From: Funiculus sociatus GB2-C1
GTDB taxonomy: Bacteria > Cyanobacteriota > Cyanobacteriia > Cyanobacteriales > FACHB-T130
Assembly: GCF_039962115.1 (NCBI RefSeq)
Contig: NZ_JAMPKJ010000003.1
Span: forward strand, 1-64,000
DNA length: 64,000 bases
Reading direction: 5' to 3'
Below the pieces are notes generated by a model. The model worked only from the letters and a program-made list of their open reading frames with translations. It did not search any database and was not told the origin of the DNA. The translations under genes and the position numbers were made by a program. Of this stretch, positions 26,844 through 35,778 are shown in pieces; within the stretch, counting starts at the first letter, position 1, and every line of letters begins with the position of its first letter.

Positions 26844-27920
26844 TCACTTAGTTTTCTGTAAGGTTTTTGCCTGCTCCAGAGTAATCTCTTTCAATGACTG
26901 GAAAGAACTGGCATTTGAGGCACCTTCAATTGCTTTAACAGCCAAATCCTGAACCTGTTTGAGGGCAAAGTCAAGTTGTTTAGAGAGGCTTTGAATTCGT
27001 GCTTCTTGATTACGAATAGTCTCGTCTAAGGATTGAATCTTTTGGTCGTGCAAACGCTTTTGCACTTCCACATCCTTAGCATACAAATCTGCCTTAATCT
27101 TAGTCTGGTGATGAGCAATTCCTTTGCCTTCTTCCTTGGCTTTTTTGATAGCAGCTTCCAATTCTTTCGGAAAAGCTTCTACCTTGGCTTTAGCTTCATC
27201 ATATTGTTTTTCTCGTTCAGCGATCGCTTTCTCTCTCTCAGCCCACTGTTTATCTTTTTCTTGCTGGAACTCTTCTATTTCCTTATACAATCCTTTCTTG
27301 TTTTGGTCGTACTCATCTTGATTGAGTTTGCGTTGCAGTTCTAGCTCATACTTATATTCTTTTTCATCTCGCTGTCGAGTTTTATTCAGCGTCTCATTTC
27401 GTTCTTTAACTAAGCGTTTACGTTCTTCTTGCTCTTTGAACCAAGCGTTTTTTTCCTCCAACGTTTGTTGTTCCAAAGTTTCGCGACTTTGGCTTAGTTC
27501 CTCGCCAAATTCCTTGGCGCTTTCCTCATATTGTTGGATTAGTGTATCCAACATTCCTTCTTCAATTTCTAGAGCGTGCAGCTCTTGTAATTGTGTAACC
27601 TCTGTTTCTACATTACTTCTGAATTCTTGTAATTTAGAAGCTTCTAAGGTGAGTTTTTCCGACAATTCACTGACAGCACCACCAAAGCCTAATTGTAGCT
27701 TTGCGAGGCTTTCAATCACGTTACCCATTTTTTCTTGAGCCGCAGCACCCTGATTCATAGTCGTCCAAGATTCTAATGGTAGTTTATCTTTAATCGCAGG
27801 CGGTTTAGCTTCACTCAGTTGCTTAAGTTGTGACTCTATGGCTGCTTTTTCCTTGTTTAATTCCTCATACGCCGCTAAGATTTCAGCCTTGGTATTTTTA
27901 TCGCTAGGTTTTCTCGCCAT
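26844..27920 (-). CDS. coiled-coil protein, paralog of the neighbouring gene
   Basis: A 358-residue protein that is nearly all heptad coiled coil, rich in Glu, Lys and Gln (for example EAKAKVEAFPKELEAAIKKA). It aligns over its length with the product of the adjacent gene: both start with a K-EIL-A--EL--EK--IES segment and share a GFG/EFG turn followed by T-EASKL and a run of LQEL. No enzyme motif or membrane segment is seen. I chose the ATG at 27920, with GGAG 7 bases upstream; the longer frame translates a heptad repeat (MGTGDWGLG). Function unknown; a structural or filament-forming role is a guess. Confidence 0.7.
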   Translation of the reverse strand: MARKPSDKNTKAEILAAYEELNKEKAAIESQLKQLSEAKPPAIKDKLPLESWTTMNQGAAAQEKMGNVIESLAKLQLGFGGAVSELSEKLTLEASKLQEFRSNVETEVTQLQELHALEIEEGMLDTLIQQYEESAKEFGEELSQSRETLEQQTLEEKNAWFKEQEERKRLVKERNETLNKTRQRDEKEYKYELELQRKLNQDEYDQNKKGLYKEIEEFQQEKDKQWAEREKAIAEREKQYDEAKAKVEAFPKELEAAIKKAKEEGKGIAHHQTKIKADLYAKDVEVQKRLHDQKIQSLDETIRNQEARIQSLSKQLDFALKQVQDLAVKAIEGASNASSFQSLKEITLEQAKTLQKTK

Positions 27921-27942
27921 TGCTAATCTCCTAATTTGTTTT

Positions 27943-27996
27943 TCCCAGTCCCCAATCCCCAATCCCCAGTCCCCAGTCCCCAATCCCTAACCCCTA
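27943..27996. repeat. CCCCAGT/CCCCAAT heptad array
   Basis: About seven heptamers of CCCCAGT, CCCCAAT and CCCTAAC types fill the spacer between the two coiled-coil paralogs. Only the C-rich arm is present, without the unique core seen in the larger elements. It touches the stop codon of the upstream paralog at 27994. Confidence 0.8.
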
Positions 27997-28998
27997 GTTC
28001 TCTCTTTTGGTTGTCAGCTTAGCAGAGGAACTTTCAAAAGCTCTCATGGCGATATCTTGTGCTTGCTTAGAGGCGGCTTGGAGTTGGGCGGTAATTTCTG
28101 TTATCTGTTCCATTTGTCTTTGAATTGTCTGTTCCAGAGATTGAATTTTAAATTCATTACTCTGTTTAGTAGCTTCCCACTCTTTCTCAGACAAATCAGC
28201 TTGCACCTTAGCGTCTTGGTGAACGTCTTTAATAGCTTCTTCTCTGGCTTTTTTAACAGCGTCCTCCAATTCTTTAGGAAATCCGTCTATTTTCTTTTGA
28301 TGCTCTTGAAACTCTGCTTGACGCGCTGTTAGATTATTTTCTCGTTCTAACCATTGTTTTTCTTTTTCTTTCTCAGACGCTTGCAATTCCCGTTCTAGGT
28401 TTCGCTTGATTTCTTCGTACTCATCTGTTTCCAGTTTTCGAGTTCTTTCTAATTCGTATTGATAATCTTCAGTTTCCCGCTGGCGTTCTGCGGTTAATAA
28501 GGCATTTTGTTCTTGGAGTGCAGTTTCGTATTCTTCTTGCTCTTTTTGCCAAGATTTGCGGATTATAGTTTGCTGTTTTTGCAGCGCTTCCCGCTCAATT
28601 GCAGTTTTTTGTTCTAGCGCTTTTAAGTTTTCTTGGTGTTCTTGAGTTAAGATGTGCAGCGCATCTGCTACTATTCTGATTTCTTGAAGTTCTTGTAGGT
28701 GTTGGGTTTCAATTTCTATCGCCCGTTTTAGTTCGTTTAACTTTGATGTCTCTCCTGTTAATTTTGTGGAGAGTCCGGTGACGATGCTGCCAAATTCTAA
28801 TTGCAGGTCTGCTAGACCTTTGACAATACTATCGACGGTATATGTAGACGCAGCTTGGAGAATTTCTTTGTTTTTTTCTTTTTCGGCTTCCTGTTCTTTT
28901 GTCGCTATTTTTGACTCGATTTTTTTCTTTTCTGTTAGAAGCTGCTTGAAGGCTTCAAGAATTTTTTCTTTGCTGTCTCTTGAGGCTATTTTATTCAT
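27994..28998 (-). CDS. coiled-coil protein, upstream paralog of the tandem pair
   Basis: A 334-residue, almost entirely coiled-coil protein (ETQHLQELQEIRIVADALHI, KLETDEYEEIKRNLERELQ). It shares segment order with the downstream paralog: N-terminal KEKILEAFKQLLTEKKKIES, a VDSIVKGLADLQLEFGSIV turn, long Glu/Gln-rich coil, a FPKELEDAVKKAREEA segment and a final short coil. ATG at 28998 is chosen because GGAG lies 7 bases upstream. The pair is probably one transcript that began as a tandem duplication. No function can be assigned. Confidence 0.7.
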   Translation of the reverse strand: MNKIASRDSKEKILEAFKQLLTEKKKIESKIATKEQEAEKEKNKEILQAASTYTVDSIVKGLADLQLEFGSIVTGLSTKLTGETSKLNELKRAIEIETQHLQELQEIRIVADALHILTQEHQENLKALEQKTAIEREALQKQQTIIRKSWQKEQEEYETALQEQNALLTAERQRETEDYQYELERTRKLETDEYEEIKRNLERELQASEKEKEKQWLERENNLTARQAEFQEHQKKIDGFPKELEDAVKKAREEAIKDVHQDAKVQADLSEKEWEATKQSNEFKIQSLEQTIQRQMEQITEITAQLQAASKQAQDIAMRAFESSSAKLTTKREN

Positions 28999-29196
28999 GC
29001 TTTTTCTCCATAACAAAGTTGCTCTGTTGCAGGTGTTCCTACAGCAGAGTGCAGCAATCTGTCCGGGAACGCTGTCCTCTAGTAGAACATTTGTTCTAGT
29101 GCAATATACTCAAGGATTAGCAGTAATGTCAAGGAAAGAAATACGTAGAAGCTGCGTATAAAATTGCTTTAAATTAAAAATCACAGACCTGCGTAA

Positions 29197-29217
29197 TTCC
29201 CAGGCTCAGCCTGGGAA
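29197..29217. terminator. TTCCCAGGC palindrome between two leftward genes
   Basis: TTCCCAGGC and GCCTGGGAA form a 9-bp stem with a 3-base loop, 15 bases after the stop of the hybrid kinase gene. The core TTCCCAG...CTGGGAACGA is shared with hairpins at 39116-39154 and 55366-55405. Confidence 0.55.
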
Positions 29218-29231
29218 CGAGGGAGAGCAGG

Positions 29232-32200
29232 TTAGAAGCTTGTTTGGGCGAGGGAGGCGTGAATGTGGTCTAGCACTTCTGCCATTGACAGGGGAGGTAC
29301 TGAGAGAATTTTGGTAGCGATCGCTCTCAAGGCTGCCTCAAACTTAATGGTCGCTTCATCCAAATTTCTCCCATCCCAGCGATGATCCAGCACCAAAATG
29401 GGCGGTAGAGCAGGCATCTGCTTCAAGGAGGTCAAAGCTTCCACCAGTGCTGGATAAGGCTTGATGTCCGCCAGATCGATGAGCAGTAAGTCTACGTTTT
29501 GGTGTTGCAGTTGACGGCATACTTCCGCCCAAGAACGCGAGAGTAAACTTTTAAACCCTGCGCTTTCCAGGTAGTGCAGCAGAGGGGAACCATTCGAGCT
29601 GCTAATTTGGGGGCTAGCCACAAATTGGGGGTCAAATGCTTCGCCTGTACGGTCGTAGGGAGAAGTATTTGCGCCTGTATCTATTCTCGATTCCCCAATT
29701 TCTTCGGTGGGGGAGAACACATCGGTGAGACTGCGGGCATCCACAACTAAAATATTTGATTGGCAGCTGATGCCAGCAGCAACTTGAATCACCTGCAATA
29801 AGGCATCCATATTCTCATGGCGATCTGATGCTAAACACGGAAATACGGAAAGACCAGTAACTTGATTTGCCGCTTGAGTAGTCTGGCGGTCTAAGGTTAT
29901 TAAGGGTAAAGAGGCAAGATCAGTTAACGAAAGCTCCTTTAAGTAAGCCAGAGGGTCTTCTAAACCAGCACCATCGAGGATGACGACATTTGGGTGCCAA
30001 ACACGCACCAAAAGTTCTGCCTGCTCTATATCGTCGGCTTCTAGAACTCGGTGCTTTGGCGACAGGCCCAATGCTGTAGGTGAGAATTCTATTGCTGCTT
30101 GCTCCTCAAAGGTAAGATGCAAAATCGTCAGACTGGGGGTAGGAGTTTCAGGTGCTTTTAAGCTAATCAGGCTGTGTCGTAATGCTTCTGTCTGTACTGG
30201 CAGGGTTAAAAAGCCATCTGCGCGGTTGGCCGATGCTTGCTCTTTTTCTCCTTGGCTTGCTGTCACGAGGACTGGGATGTGACGGGTTTGTTCATCTGAT
30301 TTGAGCAGAGTCAAAACGTCCCAACCGGAAAGCAGGGGTAGTAAGGGATTGAGCAGTAAGGCTTGTGGCTGCAACTGGCGTGCTTTTTCGATTGCTTCTG
30401 TACCAGAACGAGCGATCGCATATCGATAGCCCAAACCTGTCAGTTGCTGGGTTAAATCTTCGATGTACTGGGGTACAGCTTCGACAATTAAGATTAACCG
30501 ATTGCTAAATTTTGGATTTTGGGCTTTGGATTTTTGTTTATTAGAAATTGGGGGTTGGGAATAATCTTGCTCAGTCCCCAGCTTTTTAGAATTGGGTGGT
30601 GGAACAGGAGGTAGTAGCAGGGTAAACTGGCTTCCCTGACCAACTTTGGAGATAAACGAAATATCTCCGCCGTGCAGGTGAGCAAGGCGTTGGGTTAAAG
30701 CCAGTCCCAGACCTGTACCATCAAATCTGCGGGTGAGGGTATCTTCCAACTGTTGAAATTTCTGAAAGATTAAATGCTGTTTTGCTTCGGGGATGCCAAT
30801 GCCAGTATCCCAGATAGTAAAAGCAATCCAGCCTTCCCAACAAGCTACTTTCAGACCGATTGCGCCTCCAGATTCGGTAAATTTGAGGGCGTTGGAAAGC
30901 AGGTGAGTTAGCATCTGGCGCAGGCGCAATTCGTCTGCCACCATTGTTTCTAATTCGGGTTCTATGCTGAGTGTGAAGCTGATTTCTTCTTGTTCAAGAT
31001 CAGTTTCCAATGGTTCTTTACCTGGCTGGAGTTGTCGCGCTTGAGCAATGGCGCGATCGCATACTGTGGGAATATGCACTGGCTCTGGTGTCAGTTCCAG
31101 CTGCCCTGTCTCCATCCGGGTCAAATCTAAAATATCATTGACTACCGTCATCAACTGCCGCCCACTCTGATGAATCAGTCGTGCATAACGTGCCTGACGT
31201 TCATTCAGCTGCCCGATTAACTGATCTTTGAGCAAGCTGGCTAAACCTAGTACGCTCGTCAGGGGGGTTTTGAGTTCGTGGCTGATACAGGCTAAAAACT
31301 CATCCTTCATCCGGTTGAGTTGGACTAAATCGGCATTTTTAGCTGCTAATTCCTTGGCGAAGATGTGCTGCTCTGTTACGTCGGTTGCCATCACCAGCGA
31401 GAGGTCAGGGCTGAGCGAATGCAGGGGCGTTGTAGCGTTGTAGTTTTGTAGGTGTTCCCACTCCGATACTCGGATGCTCTTCTCCTCTACGTTAGTGCTG
31501 TTTTGGCGCAGGGGAATTGTGACAAATTGCCAGAGGCGATCACCTATCTTTTTTGTAGTTGGATTTCGCGTCACCGCCTCCCTAGAGGCCGTTTCCCTAG
31601 AGGCAATGGTTGCTTCTGTCGCTGATATTTGATGGTGATTTGTCTCGTCGGCACCTTCCCACCAATTTACAAATTCTGCTGCGGTACCCCTAGAACTTAC
31701 GCCCACTAACTCCTGTTGCCACAAGGAATCTATTAAGACAGGTGCTTCAGGCTCTTCTAGGTGAGGGTCAAGACTTTCTCCTATCTGCTGTCTCCAGGTC
31801 AGATTCTGGGCGATAATTTGCCCAGTTATCGTTTGCAACCTCAAGGGCAAAGGCAGTTGTTCCAAGAGTTGAACTAGGGACTCTTTGGTACAGGCAGTAG
31901 GGGAAGTAGATTCCAATTCTCCTGCGTTCCAATTCTCCTGAGTTCCTTTGCTCCTGGGTTCCTGGGTTCCTCGGCTCCTTTGCTCCATTTCCCCTGGAAT
32001 TTCTTCTATCGTTGCCAGAAATTTCACCAGACGTTGGCTATCCAACAAACCTAAGAATTTATCTGAGGGATCGACTACAGCCCAGTGTGGGAGATGTGTT
32101 TGGGAATTAGAAGAACGCAAATACAGCCAGAATTGGCTTAAAGAAATCCAAGCAGGCAAGGTTGCCACTTTTTCAATCAGCGGCAAATCCAGTTCGCACA

Positions 32201-32453
32201 GGGGTTGCTGCAAATCTATTGCTACCCCCGCAATTAGGTAATCTTGCTTCTTAAACTGGTTTTTTACGATCAGATGAGGCATAATTGCCCGGAGGTTTAC
32301 TACTCCTAGCGGGTGTTGTTGTTCGCTCACCACCACCACGCGATCGCAACCGCCAGAGCGAAAAATCTCTAAAAGAGATGCGAAGGCAGCTGTTTGTTCG
32401 CAAACAGGAACTCGTTCAATAAATTCCTTTAGACTGGGATTGGTAATGAACAT
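29232..32453 (-). CDS. CBS-containing hybrid histidine kinase with three degenerate receivers
   Basis: A 1073-residue cytoplasmic sensor kinase. Two CBS-like units (about 10-75 and 90-150), which usually bind adenine nucleotides, are followed by a PAS-like region (about 190-360) and HisKA with His392 (ACISHELKTPL). The ATPase has LLSNALKF, DTGIGIP and GTGLGLAL. Three receiver-like folds end the protein (about 640-760, 770-895 and 905-1065). The first has Asn at the acceptor position (LLLNPLLPLLSGWD). None has the conserved KP lysine. They are therefore likely protein-binding pseudo-receivers. Residues 156-179 come from an in-frame repeat. It is divergent from kaiA with 329 bases between, making a clock-linked role plausible but unproven. 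Confidence 0.85.
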   Translation of the reverse strand: MFITNPSLKEFIERVPVCEQTAAFASLLEIFRSGGCDRVVVVSEQQHPLGVVNLRAIMPHLIVKNQFKKQDYLIAGVAIDLQQPLCELDLPLIEKVATLPAWISLSQFWLYLRSSNSQTHLPHWAVVDPSDKFLGLLDSQRLVKFLATIEEIPGEMEQRSRGTQEPRSKGTQENWNAGELESTSPTACTKESLVQLLEQLPLPLRLQTITGQIIAQNLTWRQQIGESLDPHLEEPEAPVLIDSLWQQELVGVSSRGTAAEFVNWWEGADETNHHQISATEATIASRETASREAVTRNPTTKKIGDRLWQFVTIPLRQNSTNVEEKSIRVSEWEHLQNYNATTPLHSLSPDLSLVMATDVTEQHIFAKELAAKNADLVQLNRMKDEFLACISHELKTPLTSVLGLASLLKDQLIGQLNERQARYARLIHQSGRQLMTVVNDILDLTRMETGQLELTPEPVHIPTVCDRAIAQARQLQPGKEPLETDLEQEEISFTLSIEPELETMVADELRLRQMLTHLLSNALKFTESGGAIGLKVACWEGWIAFTIWDTGIGIPEAKQHLIFQKFQQLEDTLTRRFDGTGLGLALTQRLAHLHGGDISFISKVGQGSQFTLLLPPVPPPNSKKLGTEQDYSQPPISNKQKSKAQNPKFSNRLILIVEAVPQYIEDLTQQLTGLGYRYAIARSGTEAIEKARQLQPQALLLNPLLPLLSGWDVLTLLKSDEQTRHIPVLVTASQGEKEQASANRADGFLTLPVQTEALRHSLISLKAPETPTPSLTILHLTFEEQAAIEFSPTALGLSPKHRVLEADDIEQAELLVRVWHPNVVILDGAGLEDPLAYLKELSLTDLASLPLITLDRQTTQAANQVTGLSVFPCLASDRHENMDALLQVIQVAAGISCQSNILVVDARSLTDVFSPTEEIGESRIDTGANTSPYDRTGEAFDPQFVASPQISSSNGSPLLHYLESAGFKSLLSRSWAEVCRQLQHQNVDLLLIDLADIKPYPALVEALTSLKQMPALPPILVLDHRWDGRNLDEATIKFEAALRAIATKILSVPPLSMAEVLDHIHASLAQTSF
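31919..31988. repeat. heptad-like repeat read in frame by the hybrid kinase
   Basis: On the minus strand, units such as GGAGCAA, AGGAGCC, AGGAACCC and AGGAACTC follow at about 7-base spacing. They encode the linker with RSRGTQEPRSKGTQENW between the CBS and PAS-like regions. The sequence resembles intergenic STRR arrays rather than a conserved domain. Confidence 0.6.
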
Positions 32454-32782
32454 GACAAACCTGGCTCTTGGGAGAGTGACTTCTGCGCGGACGTACTTCC
32501 TTGGCTTCTCGGTAGGGGTTTCTCCTGCCTTCTGCCAAAAAAAGTTGGGTTTAAAAAAAAACTGGCGATCGCGCAGTTTCTTATGGAATATGAAAGTAGA
32601 GGTTCTGCTTAATTATTGCTCCATCCAGGCGACTCTCAGATACTCCTACTTACAATTAATTACAATTCGATTAATGTTTAAATTATTATTAAGTAGTTTT
32701 TGAACGATTCCGGTGAGAAATCCTCCTCGTGAAGGATGTCTCAATGGAAACACTGAATTAATTTATTACACTGACTAAGGTT
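32454..32782. promoter_or_regulatory. divergent control region between hybrid kinase and kaiA
   Basis: A 329-base gene-free stretch. The right half is AT-rich (32640-32700, with repeated AATTA and ATTAAT) and could hold the kaiA promoter. I see no unambiguous promoter hexamers or clock-box element. An in-frame stop at 32759 limits any upstream extension of kaiA. Confidence 0.4.
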
Positions 32783-33700
32783 TTGGATTCACCCCTGTCT
32801 ATTTGTACGTTTGTTTCTAATGAATCGCTGGCTAAGTCCGTGAGGGACGATTTGAGCAGCGATCACTATCTTGTAACTCAGGCGAGTTCCTTATCTGAGT
32901 TTTTTGCCGAAATCGAGCAACACAAGCAGGAGATCGATTGTTTGGTTTTACAGGAGGAAGGCGAGTTGCTACCCCTGTTTAACCAATTGTACGAACAAGG
33001 CACTCTGCTGCCAATTGTAATTTTCAAAAAGGTAACGCATGAACTCAGTAATTATGCGGTGATTACAGATAAGCCGAGTAACGTAAGTAGCGTCGCTGAT
33101 GCTAACCAATCGTTGGGGACTTATCTGTACCACGCTGCGGAAGTTCATGTAACCGCAAGCCAAGCCAACAAGATGACGCTGTTGATTGATCAAGCGATCG
33201 CTCGATTCCTCACCCTAGCACCCAGCTGTCGTCTCCCTGACCTTTCCGCCAACCTCGATCCCGTTACTGAGCTAAATACTCAAAGTTTCCTAATGCTACA
33301 GCAGCGTCGGCTAGCTGAAAAACTTCAGGAACGATTAGGGTATTTAGGCGTGTACTACAAGAGAAATTCCCAGGCTTTTTTCCGTCATCTATCGCGAACT
33401 GAAAGGCAAGAAATTTTAAACCAACTCAAAGCTGAATATCGCCAGATTGTCATAAATTACTTCTCCAAAGAGAGTACACTGAATCAAGCCATCGATCAAT
33501 TTGTCACAGTGGCTTTTTTTGCCGATATGTCCGTGTCTCAAATTGTCGAGATTCACATGGAATTAATGGATGAATTCTCCAAATACTTGCAACTAGAAGG
33601 GCGGAGCGAAGAAATATTATTAGACTATCGTCTGACCTTGATTGATGTCATTGCTCATCTGTGCGAAATGTATCGCCGTTCCATTCCCAGAGAGTCCTAA
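32783..33700 (+). CDS. kaiA: circadian clock protein KaiA, full length
   Basis: A 305-residue KaiA, the activator of KaiC autophosphorylation. The N-terminal pseudo-receiver domain (about 1-150, SPLSICTFVSNESLAKSV) lacks the phospho-acceptor, as in the family. The C-terminal four-helix domain (about 190-300) contains LAEKLQERLGYLGVYYKRN and HMELMDEFSKYLQLEGRSEE, which dimerises and binds the KaiC tail. It is the long form, unlike the shortened KaiA of some Nostoc species. The start is TTG; an in-frame stop 24 bases upstream leaves no ATG alternative near the family N-terminus. First gene of kaiA-kaiB-kaiC. Confidence 0.95.
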   Translation: MDSPLSICTFVSNESLAKSVRDDLSSDHYLVTQASSLSEFFAEIEQHKQEIDCLVLQEEGELLPLFNQLYEQGTLLPIVIFKKVTHELSNYAVITDKPSNVSSVADANQSLGTYLYHAAEVHVTASQANKMTLLIDQAIARFLTLAPSCRLPDLSANLDPVTELNTQSFLMLQQRRLAEKLQERLGYLGVYYKRNSQAFFRHLSRTERQEILNQLKAEYRQIVINYFSKESTLNQAIDQFVTVAFFADMSVSQIVEIHMELMDEFSKYLQLEGRSEEILLDYRLTLIDVIAHLCEMYRRSIPRES

Positions 33701-33713
33701 CTACTTAAACATT

Positions 33714-33750
33714 AAGAATTAAAAAAATTTAATTTTAAGTCTTAATTCTT
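33714..33750 (+). terminator. possible kaiA transcript end
   Basis: AAGAATTA (33714-33721) pairs with TAATTCTT (33743-33750), and four more T follow. It lies in the 75-base kaiA-kaiB gap. In other cyanobacteria kaiA and kaiBC are separate transcripts, which fits. The stem is AT-only and weak. Confidence 0.35.
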
Positions 33751-33775
33751 TTTTCAAGTCCTCAATTGCTAATTT

Positions 33776-34090
33776 ATGGCCGCCCTGAAAAAAACCTATG
33801 TTCTTAAGCTCTACGTTGCTGGAAACACTCCCAACTCAGTACGGGCTTTAAAAACACTCAAAAATATCTTGGAACAAGAGTTCCAGGGTGTCTATGCCCT
33901 GAAAGTGATTGATGTTCTCAAAAATCCCCAACTGGCTGAAGAAGATAAAATTTTAGCCACGCCGACTTTGGCAAAAGTATTACCTCCACCAGTCCGCAGA
34001 ATCATCGGGGATCTTTCGGATAGAGAAAAGGTATTAGTCGGATTGGATCTTCTCTATGAAGAACTCAGCCAAGCCGAATCAGATTTATAA
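33776..34090 (+). CDS. kaiB: circadian clock protein KaiB
   Basis: A 104-residue KaiB, which switches to a thioredoxin-like fold, binds the KaiC CI ring and sequesters KaiA during dephosphorylation. Landmarks are [40 protein letters not shown] and [20 protein letters not shown], with a short acidic tail. Length and sequence are standard. It is 75 bases after kaiA and about 120 bases before kaiC. Confidence 0.98.
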   Translation: MAALKKTYVLKLYVAGNTPNSVRALKTLKNILEQEFQGVYALKVIDVLKNPQLAEEDKILATPTLAKVLPPPVRRIIGDLSDREKVLVGLDLLYEELSQAESDL

Positions 34091-34212
34091 ATTATATTCG
34101 GGTGTATTAGTAATAAACCCTTACAACCAGAGATACTTACGCCTTTAAACTTTAGACTGGTCTATAGCCCTTACTCAGTTTCTGCTAATCTCTTATTTTT
34201 TTGACTCAAGTG

Positions 34213-35778
34213 ATGAATCAAACTAATCCAAGCGAGCATAAAGACGAATTGGCACCGCTAGGAGTCCAAAAAATTCGCACAATGATTGAAGGTTTCGATG
34301 ACATTAGTCATGGAGGCTTACCACTGGGGAGAACCACCTTATTCAGTGGCACATCCGGAACTGGTAAAACCTTGTTTGCAGTTCAGTTTCTCTACAACGG
34401 TATTACTCAGTTTGATGAGTCTGGCGTATTTGTTACTTTTGAAGAATCTCCTACAGATATCATAAAAAATGCCTCCAGCTTTGGTTGGGATTTGCAGAAA
34501 TTCATAGATCAAGGCCAGCTATTTATTCTGGATGCTTCTCCCGATCCTGAAGGACAGGAAGTTGTCGGTAACTTTGACCTGTCTGCCTTAATTGAGCGCA
34601 TTCAGTATGCCATTCGTAAATATAAAGCCAAGCGGGTTTCCGTTGACTCTGTAACAGCTATTTTTCAGCAATATGATGCCGCAGGGCTAGTACGACGGGA
34701 AATTTTTAGATTGGTAGCCCGCCTCAAACAAATTGGTGTCACCACCATAATGACGACAGAAAGGATTGAGGAATATGGCCAAGTGGCGCGATTTGGGGTA
34801 GAAGAATTTGTTTCTGATAACGTGGCCATTGTTCGCAACGTTTTGGAAGGAGAACGTCGCCGCCGCACCATTGAAATTCTTAAACTTCGCGGTACTACCC
34901 ATATGAAAGGCGAATACCCTTTCACCATTACCAATAATGGAATCAATATCTTCCCACTAGGAGCCATGCGACTCACCCAGCGTTCTTCCAATATTCGGGT
35001 GTCTTCTGGTGTCAAAACCCTCGATGAAATGTGTGGTGGTGGATTCTTCAAAGATTCGATTATTTTGGCAACAGGTGCTACAGGTACAGGAAAAACGCTT
35101 TTAGTAAGCAAATTTTTGGAAAATGCCTGCCTCAGGGACGAACGTGCCATCTTGTTTGCCTATGAAGAATCTCGCGCCCAACTTTCTCGCAATGCTTATT
35201 CCTGGGGCATTGATTTTGAGGAGATGGAGCAAAAAGGGTTGCTAAAAATTCTCTGTACTTATCCAGAGTCGGCTGGGTTAGAAGACCATTTGCAAATTAT
35301 TAAATCAGAAATTGCTGAATTTAAGCCGTGTCGCATTGCCATTGATTCCCTATCTGCTTTAGCACGCGGCGTTAGCAGTAATGCCTTCCGGCAGTTTGTA
35401 ATTGGCGTTACTGGTTATGCCAAGCAAGAGGAAATTACTGGCTTTTTTACCAACACAACTGACCAATTTATGGGTTCCCATTCGATTACGGATTCCCATA
35501 TTTCCACGATTACAGACACGATTTTGATGCTGCAATATGTGGAAATTCGCGGTGAAATGTCCCGTGCTATCAATGTTTTCAAGATGCGGGGTTCTTGGCA
35601 CGAAAAAGGTATCCGCGAGTACACTATCACTGATGAGGGAGCTGAAATTAAAGATTCTTTCCGTAATTATGAAAGAATTATCAGTGGCTCACCCACTCGG
35701 ATTGCAGTTGACGAAAAGAGCGAATTATCCCGCATTGTTCGAGGGATGAGGGACAATAGTAGCGATACGGTAATTTAA
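34213..35778 (+). CDS. kaiC: circadian clock ATPase/kinase KaiC
   Basis: A 521-residue double-domain RecA-like ATPase forming the hexameric clock core. CI: Walker A GTSGTGKT (46-53) and catalytic Glu77-Glu78 (TFEES). CII: Walker A GATGTGKT (288-295). The phosphorylation sites Ser431 and Thr432 lie in DSHISTITDT, exactly at the Synechococcus elongatus numbers when the ATG at 34213 is used. That is why I prefer it to the TTG at 34201. The C-terminal A-loop and tail that bind KaiA are present (about 485-521). Third gene of kaiABC. Confidence 0.98.
   Translation: MNQTNPSEHKDELAPLGVQKIRTMIEGFDDISHGGLPLGRTTLFSGTSGTGKTLFAVQFLYNGITQFDESGVFVTFEESPTDIIKNASSFGWDLQKFIDQGQLFILDASPDPEGQEVVGNFDLSALIERIQYAIRKYKAKRVSVDSVTAIFQQYDAAGLVRREIFRLVARLKQIGVTTIMTTERIEEYGQVARFGVEEFVSDNVAIVRNVLEGERRRRTIEILKLRGTTHMKGEYPFTITNNGINIFPLGAMRLTQRSSNIRVSSGVKTLDEMCGGGFFKDSIILATGATGTGKTLLVSKFLENACLRDERAILFAYEESRAQLSRNAYSWGIDFEEMEQKGLLKILCTYPESAGLEDHLQIIKSEIAEFKPCRIAIDSLSALARGVSSNAFRQFVIGVTGYAKQEEITGFFTNTTDQFMGSHSITDSHISTITDTILMLQYVEIRGEMSRAINVFKMRGSWHEKGIREYTITDEGAEIKDSFRNYERIISGSPTRIAVDEKSELSRIVRGMRDNSSDTVI

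Noticed and set aside
32783-33700. Short Nostoc-type KaiA
   Set aside because: The pseudo-receiver half is present and the product is 305 residues, so this is the full-length form.
34665-35150. 161-residue frame antisense to kaiC
   Set aside because: Shadow of a highly conserved gene; no independent support.
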